Program-made: the position numbers and the translations under genes
The notes under the pieces: model-generated
Databases searched by the model: none
What the model was told of the DNA's origin: nothing
The model's input: only the letters and a program-made list of their open reading frames with translations
Assembly (NCBI GenBank): GCA_900554625.1
Contig: USHP01000122.1
Coordinates: 1 to 6,273, forward strand
Reading direction: 5' to 3'
DNA length: 6,273 bases
Source of the DNA: an uncultured Eubacteriales bacterium
GTDB taxonomy: Bacteria; Bacillota; Clostridia; Oscillospirales; Oscillospiraceae
Shown here: in pieces, positions 1 through 3,404 of the stretch
Layout of the letters: each line of letters begins with the position of its first letter
Numbering within the stretch: position 1 is the stretch's first letter

Positions 1-1250
1 CTACTGCCGGCGACACCCGTCTGGGCGGCGACGACTTCGACCAGAGAATCATGGATTACCTGGTTGCCGAGTTCAAGAAGGCTGAGGGCATCAACCTGGC
101 CAGCGACAAGGTGGCTATGCAGCGTCTGAAGGAAGCCGCTGAGAAGGCCAAGATCGAGCTGTCCGGCGTGACCAGCACCAACATCAACCTGCCTTATATC
201 ACCGCTGACGCCACCGGCCCCAAGCACCTGGACGTCACCCTGACCCGTGCTAAGTTCAACGAGCTGACTGCTGATCTGGTAGAGCGCACCATGAAGCCTG
301 TCCGTCAGGCCATGTCCGACGCCGGACTGTCCGCTTCCGACCTGAATAAGGTGCTGCTGGTTGGCGGTTCCACCCGTATCCCCGCTGTGCAGGACGCCGT
401 GAAGACCATTACCGGCAAGGAAGGCTTCAAGGGCATCAACCCCGACGAGTGCGTGGCTGTGGGCGCTGCCATCCAGGGCGGCGTGCTCACCGGCGATGTG
501 CAGGACATCCTGCTGCTGGACGTCACTCCCCTGTCTCTGGGCATTGAGACCATGGGCGGTGTGTTCACCCGTCTGATTGACCGCAACACCACCATCCCCA
601 CCCACAAGAGCCAGATCTTCTCCACCGCCGCTGACGGCCAGACCTCCGTTGAGGTTCACGTCCTCCAGGGCGAGCGGGAAATGGCCGCTTACAACAAGAC
701 TCTGGGCCGCTTCCAGCTGGGCGGCATCGCTCCGGCTCCCCGCGGTGTGCCTCAGATTGAGGTTACCTTCGACATCGACGCCAACGGCATCGTGAAGGTC
801 TCCGCCAAGGACCTGGGCACCGGCAAGGAGCAGCAGATTTCCATCACCGCTTCCACCAACCTGAGCCAGGAGGACATCGACAAGGCTGTCCGCGAGGCTG
901 AGCAGTACGCCGCCGAAGACAAGGCCCGTAAGGAAGAGGTCGACACCCACAACATGGCCGACCAGACCGTTTACCAGACTGAAAAGACTCTGAACGAGCT
1001 GGGCGACAAGATTTCCGCCGACGAGAAGGCTTCCATCCAGAGTGCCATCGACAAGCTGAAGGAAGTCAACAAGGGCAGCGACATCGCCGCCATCAAGGCA
1101 GCCACCGAGGAAGTCCAGAAGGCCTTCTACGCTGTCAGCGAGAAGCTGTACCAGCAGGCCGGTCCTCAGGACGGCGGCGCTCAGGGCGGCAGCTACCAGA
1201 AGCCCGGCGACGACGGCGTTGTGGACGCAGACTACGAAACCGTTGACTGA
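1..1250 (+). CDS. dnaK: Molecular chaperone DnaK (Hsp70), 5'-truncated by the window edge
   Basis: DnaK is the cytoplasmic ATP-dependent Hsp70 that binds and releases unfolded polypeptides with DnaJ and GrpE. The first complete codon is at base 3 and 415 residues are visible. By comparison with DnaK proteins of about 610 residues, roughly the first 190 are missing, including the N-terminal phosphate-binding loop. The fragment opens with the [11 protein letters not shown] stretch of the ATPase domain. It then shows the third Hsp70 signature [14 protein letters not shown] (fragment residues 117-130) and the interdomain linker DILLLDV (168-174; bases 504-524), followed by TPLSLGIET at the start of the substrate-binding domain. 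The beta-sandwich and helical lid follow. The tail has a Gly/Gln-rich spacer and ends in [12 protein letters not shown], close to the usual acidic C-terminal motif. The reading frame is intact to TGA at 1248-1250. The promoter and any CIRCE operator would lie upstream, outside the window. Identity is certain from the motifs. Confidence 0.98.
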   Translation, partial: TAGDTRLGGDDFDQRIMDYLVAEFKKAEGINLASDKVAMQRLKEAAEKAKIELSGVTSTNINLPYITADATGPKHLDVTLTRAKFNELTADLVERTMKPVRQAMSDAGLSASDLNKVLLVGGSTRIPAVQDAVKTITGKEGFKGINPDECVAVGAAIQGGVLTGDVQDILLLDVTPLSLGIETMGGVFTRLIDRNTTIPTHKSQIFSTAADGQTSVEVHVLQGEREMAAYNKTLGRFQLGGIAPAPRGVPQIEVTFDIDANGIVKVSAKDLGTGKEQQISITASTNLSQEDIDKAVREAEQYAAEDKARKEEVDTHNMADQTVYQTEKTLNELGDKISADEKASIQSAIDKLKEVNKGSDIAAIKAATEEVQKAFYAVSEKLYQQAGPQDGGAQGGSYQKPGDDGVVDADYETVD

Positions 1251-1262
1251 TTCACCCCAGAA

Positions 1263-1287
1263 AAGGGGCGGCCGTAAGCCGCCCCTT
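1263..1287 (+). terminator. GC-rich hairpin between dnaK and dnaJ (partial terminator or attenuator)
   Basis: A perfect 10-bp inverted repeat (AAGGGGCGGC at 1263-1272, GCCGCCCCTT at 1278-1287) with a 5-nt loop begins 12 bases after the dnaK stop. Only a short, interrupted T run (CTTCTT) follows. No good promoter is visible between the hairpin and dnaJ, so dnaJ is probably reached by read-through from dnaK. The hairpin could reduce dnaJ transcription, stabilise the dnaK 3' end, or act as an mRNA processing boundary. The structure is seen directly; its strength as a terminator is inferred. Confidence 0.7.
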
Positions 1288-1317
1288 CTTGGTGTATCAG
1301 CGCCTTTGCAGGCTTTT

Positions 1318-1337
1318 GAGGAGAATTGAAGTGTATG
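1318..1337 (+). promoter_or_regulatory. dnaJ ribosome binding site, deciding the ATG at 1335
   Basis: GAGGAG at 1318-1323 lies 11 bases before ATG 1335 but only 2 bases before an in-frame TTG at 1326. The TTG is too close to be used with this site. The ATG also gives the usual DnaJ beginning, [14 protein letters not shown], so 1335 is chosen as the start. Confidence 0.75.
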
Positions 1338-2483
1338 GCAGAAAATAAACGTGATTACTATGAGGTGCTGGGTGTCAAGAAGGATGCCAGCCCTGAGGAA
1401 ATAAAGAAGGCCTACCGCAAAAGCGCCATGAAGTACCACCCGGACCGAAACCCCGGCAACAAGGAAGCCGAGGAAAAGTTCAAAGAGGTGGGCGAGGCCT
1501 ACGAGGTTCTTTCCGATGAAACCAAGCGGCAGCGCTACGACCAGTTCGGCTTCGCCGGCGTAGACCCCAACTTCGGTGCCGGTGCCGGCGGCCCGGGCTA
1601 TGGCGGCGGTTTCGGCGGATTCGGAGACTTCGGCGACCTGGGAGATATTTTCGGCGAATTCTTCGGCGGCGGCAGCCGTCGTGGCTCCGCCCAGAATGCA
1701 CCCCGCCGGGGTGAAAATGTCATGGCCCGGCTGGAGCTGACCTTTGAAGAAGCGGCCTTCGGCTGCGAGAAGGAAGTGGCTGCCCAGCGGATTGAAAACT
1801 GCGCCGCCTGTAACGGCACCGGCTCCGCCGACGGGGTGATCGAAACCTGTCAGCAGTGCCGTGGTACCGGCCAGGTTCGCACGGTGCAGAACTTTATGGG
1901 TATGCAGATGCAGTCCAGCACCACCTGTCCCAGCTGTAACGGTCGGGGCAAGGTCATCAAGACCCCCTGCAACACCTGTAAGGGCAAGGGCAAGGTCCGC
2001 CGTACCAAGCGGGTCAAGGTCAAGATTCCCGCCGGTGTGGATGCCGGACAGAGCGTCCGCGTCCGTGGCGAAGGCTGCGTCGGCAGCAATGGCGGTGTCA
2101 ATGGCGATCTGCTGGTGGAAATCTACATCAAGCGCCATCCCATCTTTACCCGGGAGGACTACGACGTTCTGTGTGAGGTGCCCATCACCTTCACCCAGGC
2201 AGCCCTGGGCGCAGAAATTGAAGTACCCACCCTGGATGGCCGGGTGAAGTTTGACCTGCCCGAGGGAACCCAGACCGGCAAGGAATTCGTCCTGCGGGAT
2301 AAGGGCATTCCGGAAGTGGGCAATCCCCGCCGCCGGGGCAGCCACCGCTTCACCGTGGTGGTGGAGACGCCTACCCATCTGACCAAGGAGCAGAAGGATC
2401 TGCTGCGGCAGCTGGACGGCACCATGGACGAAACCCCCAAGCGAAAAAAATTCATCGACACCCTGAAAGATTTCTTTGATTGA
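1335..2483 (+). CDS. dnaJ: Chaperone protein DnaJ (Hsp40, type I)
   Basis: DnaJ delivers unfolded substrates to DnaK and stimulates its ATPase. The 382-residue protein has the full type I layout. The J domain occupies about residues 6-70, with the catalytic HPD at 35-37. A Gly/Phe-rich linker spans about 71-115. The zinc-binding domain has four canonical CxxCxGxG repeats whose first cysteines are C156, C172, C198 and C212. The beta-rich C-terminal substrate-binding domains follow, and a C-terminal segment from about 348 serves dimerisation. Length is typical of the family (about 375-385). In the usual GEGEAG-like motif of the first C-terminal domain a Cys replaces the common acidic residue (GEGCVG), probably neutral. 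It lies 84 bases after dnaK in the classic chaperone order, behind a hairpin, and ends 5 bases before a strong terminator. The prmA and rsmE genes that often follow dnaJ in Firmicutes are absent here. Identity is secure. Confidence 0.98.
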   Translation: MAENKRDYYEVLGVKKDASPEEIKKAYRKSAMKYHPDRNPGNKEAEEKFKEVGEAYEVLSDETKRQRYDQFGFAGVDPNFGAGAGGPGYGGGFGGFGDFGDLGDIFGEFFGGGSRRGSAQNAPRRGENVMARLELTFEEAAFGCEKEVAAQRIENCAACNGTGSADGVIETCQQCRGTGQVRTVQNFMGMQMQSSTTCPSCNGRGKVIKTPCNTCKGKGKVRRTKRVKVKIPAGVDAGQSVRVRGEGCVGSNGGVNGDLLVEIYIKRHPIFTREDYDVLCEVPITFTQAALGAEIEVPTLDGRVKFDLPEGTQTGKEFVLRDKGIPEVGNPRRRGSHRFTVVVETPTHLTKEQKDLLRQLDGTMDETPKRKKFIDTLKDFFD

Positions 2484-2488
2484 TTGCA

Positions 2489-2526
2489 AAAACCCAGATC
2501 GGGCACTTGTGTCCGGCCTGGGTTTT
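2489..2526 (+). terminator. Intrinsic terminator after dnaJ
   Basis: A 9-bp perfect stem (AAAACCCAG at 2489-2497, CTGGGTTTT at 2518-2526) starts 6 bases after the dnaJ stop. The interior can pair further (CGG with CCG, AC with GT around a TTGT loop). The 3' arm ends in TTTT followed by CTGT. The A-rich 5' arm and U-rich 3' arm are typical of Rho-independent terminators and could work in either direction. It most likely ends the dnaK-dnaJ transcript. Confidence 0.85.
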
Positions 2527-2535
2527 CTGTATAAT
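2507..2535 (+). promoter_or_regulatory. Sigma-A-like promoter for the dCMP deaminase gene, overlapping the dnaJ terminator
   Basis: A perfect -10 box TATAAT lies at 2530-2535. Exactly 17 bases upstream is a weak -35, TTGTGT (2507-2512, 3 of 6 matches). Transcription would start near 2542, leaving a leader of about 20 bases that contains AGGAGGG (2548-2554), 7 bases before the ATG. The -35 falls in the loop region of the dnaJ terminator. The -10 is strong evidence; the -35 assignment is less sure. Confidence 0.6.
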
Positions 2536-2561
2536 GGAGAAAAAACCAGGAGGGAACCACT

Positions 2562-3056
2562 ATGAAACGGACGGAATACATCAGCTGGGATGAATACTTT
2601 ATGGGAATCGCCATGCTGGCAGCCAAGCGCAGCAAAGACCCCAACACCCAGGTGGGCGCCTGTATTGTTTCCCAGGACAACATCATCATTTCCACCGGCT
2701 ATAACGGCATGCCCAAAGGCTGCTCCGATGACGAATACCCCTGGGAGCGGGAAGGGGAAAATACCAAGTACCCCTATGTGGTCCATGCGGAGCTGAATGC
2801 CGTCCTCAACGCCAACGGCCGGGACCTGCGGGGAAGCAAACTATATGTGGCGTTGTTTCCCTGCAACGAATGCGCCAAGGCCATTATCCAGAGCGGGGTG
2901 AAGGAAGTGTACTACCTGTCGGATAAGTATGCCGACTCCCTGGCTACGCTGGCATCCAAGCGGATGATGGACTCCGCCGGTGTCAAATATATCCAGCTGC
3001 GGACGAATCTCAAATCCATCACCCTGGACTTTATCCCCGAGGAAGAGCGTAGATAA
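2562..3056 (+). CDS. Deoxycytidylate (dCMP) deaminase, zinc-dependent
   Basis: The 164-residue protein deaminates dCMP to dUMP and ammonia in the cytoplasm, supplying the substrate of thymidylate synthase. The cytidine deaminase-like zinc site is complete. H75-A76-E77 gives one zinc ligand and the proton-shuttling glutamate, and P100-C101-x-x-C104 gives the other two ligands. The GYNGMPKGCSDD segment (46-57) and the KYPYVVHAELNA segment (69-80) are characteristic of dCMP deaminases rather than of cytidine, tRNA-adenosine or riboflavin-pathway deaminases. From family knowledge these enzymes are usually oligomers, activated by dCTP and inhibited by dTTP; whether this one is cannot be read from the sequence. 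The start is supported by AGGAGGG 7 bases upstream. The gene has its own promoter and stands alone, with a terminator before it and a 348-base non-coding stretch after it. Bacillus ComEB belongs to the same family, but no competence genes are visible here. The core recalls vertebrate DCTD unusually closely. Confidence 0.93.
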   Translation: MKRTEYISWDEYFMGIAMLAAKRSKDPNTQVGACIVSQDNIIISTGYNGMPKGCSDDEYPWEREGENTKYPYVVHAELNAVLNANGRDLRGSKLYVALFPCNECAKAIIQSGVKEVYYLSDKYADSLATLASKRMMDSAGVKYIQLRTNLKSITLDFIPEEERR

Positions 3057-3108
3057 ACGGAATTTTCCTCTGGTAGGTGGTAAAGTGTAATCCAAAAGCC
3101 TCGCAGAG

Positions 3109-3129
3109 TTTGCCGCCCATGGCGGCAAA
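3109..3129. repeat. Stem-loop 1 of the cassette
   Basis: A perfect 9-bp inverted repeat (TTTGCCGCC at 3109-3117, GGCGGCAAA at 3121-3129) encloses a 3-nt CAT gap; the innermost pair probably opens to give a 5-nt loop. It lies 52 bases after the deaminase stop and is followed by GAATGTC rather than a T run, so it is at best a weak terminator for that gene. Confidence 0.75.
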
Positions 3130-3141
3130 GAATGTCTAATC

Positions 3142-3176
3142 TATGTTCCGCCGGGGCGCGTACCTGGCGGAACATA
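3142..3176. repeat. Stem-loop 2 of the cassette
   Basis: A perfect 11-bp inverted repeat (TATGTTCCGCC at 3142-3152, GGCGGAACATA at 3166-3176). The 13-base interior can add one G-U and two G-C pairs, giving up to 14 bp with a 7-nt loop. No terminator-like T run follows. Confidence 0.8.
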
Positions 3177-3181
3177 CTTTA

Positions 3182-3244
3182 CAGGCTGCAAGTGTGGAAT
3201 TTCTCCCCTATTGGGGGAGAAATTATGCACGCAGCAGGCTGCAA
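3182..3244. repeat. 10-bp direct repeat bracketing stem-loop 3
   Basis: CAGGCTGCAA occurs at 3182-3191 and again at 3235-3244, with start positions 53 bases apart. The third stem-loop sits between the copies. The repeat could be a scar or boundary of a module, a protein site, or chance. Confidence 0.5.
3198..3224. repeat. Stem-loop 3 of the cassette
   Basis: A perfect 11-bp inverted repeat (AATTTCTCCCC at 3198-3208, GGGGAGAAATT at 3214-3224) with a 5-nt TATTG loop. It is flanked on both sides by the direct repeat CAGGCTGCAA. Confidence 0.8.
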
Positions 3245-3250
3245 AAGTTT

Positions 3251-3280
3251 GTCGGGAAAGCCCGCGAGGGTTTTCCCGAC
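3251..3280. repeat. Stem-loop 4 of the cassette, GNRA-capped on the plus strand
   Basis: A 13-bp stem (3251-3263 with 3268-3280) contains a single G-U wobble and is closed by the tetraloop GCGA (3264-3267). GCGA fits the GNRA rule, which only makes sense in plus-strand RNA. One further T-A pair (3250/3281) can extend the stem. This is the longest regular stem in the cassette. Confidence 0.8.
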
Positions 3281-3289
3281 AGTTTCTCA

Positions 3290-3305
3290 CCGCCGGTATC
3301 GGCGG
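3290..3305. repeat. Stem-loop 5 of the cassette
   Basis: A perfect 6-bp GC-only stem (CCGCCG at 3290-3295, CGGCGG at 3300-3305) with a GTAT loop. It starts 10 bases after stem-loop 4 and shares CCGCCGG with stem-loop 2. Confidence 0.65.
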
Positions 3306-3343
3306 CGATTGTTTGTCTTTACAAAATATTCATAGCTGGGCCA

Positions 3344-3372
3344 TTGATAAACCGGGTGTGCGGTGGTAGACT
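3344..3372 (+). promoter_or_regulatory. Candidate promoter of the RND pump gene
   Basis: TTGATA (3344-3349, 5 of 6 matches to the -35 consensus) and TAGACT (3367-3372, 4 of 6 to the -10) are separated by exactly 17 bases. A start near 3379 would give a leader of about 26 bases containing AGGAG (3394-3398), 6 bases before the ATG. If this is right, the stem-loop cassette lies upstream of the pump transcript. The match is good but unproven. Confidence 0.45.
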
Positions 3373-3404
3373 GTATGTTGACTTTTTATGGCTAGGAGCA
3401 TAGT

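Larger units (their letters stand above)
3057..3404. other. Gene-free interval carrying a tandem stem-loop cassette
   Basis: This 348-base interval has no convincing coding region. Between 3109 and 3305 it packs five successive inverted repeats with stems of 9, 11-14, 11, 13 and 6 bp, and one 10-bp direct repeat flanking the third. Together the stems and loops take up about two thirds of that span. None is followed by a proper T run, so they do not look like ordinary terminators of the deaminase gene. The region could be a mosaic of dispersed palindromic elements, a structured small RNA, or a structured 3' UTR. It does not resemble tRNA, RNase P RNA, SRP RNA or tmRNA by any hallmark I can see. 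From 3306 on it holds the likely promoter and ribosome binding site of the downstream pump. Confidence 0.5.

Noticed and set aside
1326..1334. An upstream TTG start adding three residues to DnaJ
   Set aside because: It is only 2 bases from the GAGGAG ribosome binding site; the ATG at 1335 has workable spacing and gives the standard DnaJ N-terminus.
2159..2695. A 178-codon minus-strand open frame across the end of dnaJ and the start of the deaminase
   Set aside because: It crosses a bidirectional-looking terminator and two well-supported plus-strand genes, and its product shows no family features.
3109..3129. Stem-loop 1 as the terminator of the deaminase gene
   Set aside because: The stem is good, but it is followed by GAATGTCTAAT with no T run, so an intrinsic terminator is not supported.
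3132..3335. Small plus-strand open frame (67 codons) through the stem-loop cassette
   Set aside because: It runs through the arms of four or more inverted repeats, has no good ribosome binding site, and encodes a Cys/Arg/Ser-mixed peptide with no recognisable features. The codons follow the palindromes rather than a protein.
3143..3403. Second small plus-strand open frame (86 codons) in the same interval
   Set aside because: The ATG lies inside the arm of stem-loop 2, no Shine-Dalgarno sequence precedes it, and the frame simply stays open until the pump leader. No domain is recognisable.
3057..3404. A known housekeeping RNA (tRNA, RNase P RNA, SRP RNA, tmRNA) or CRISPR array in the interval
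   Set aside because: No CCA-ended cloverleaf, no conserved RNase P or SRP core motif and no regularly spaced identical repeats are visible.
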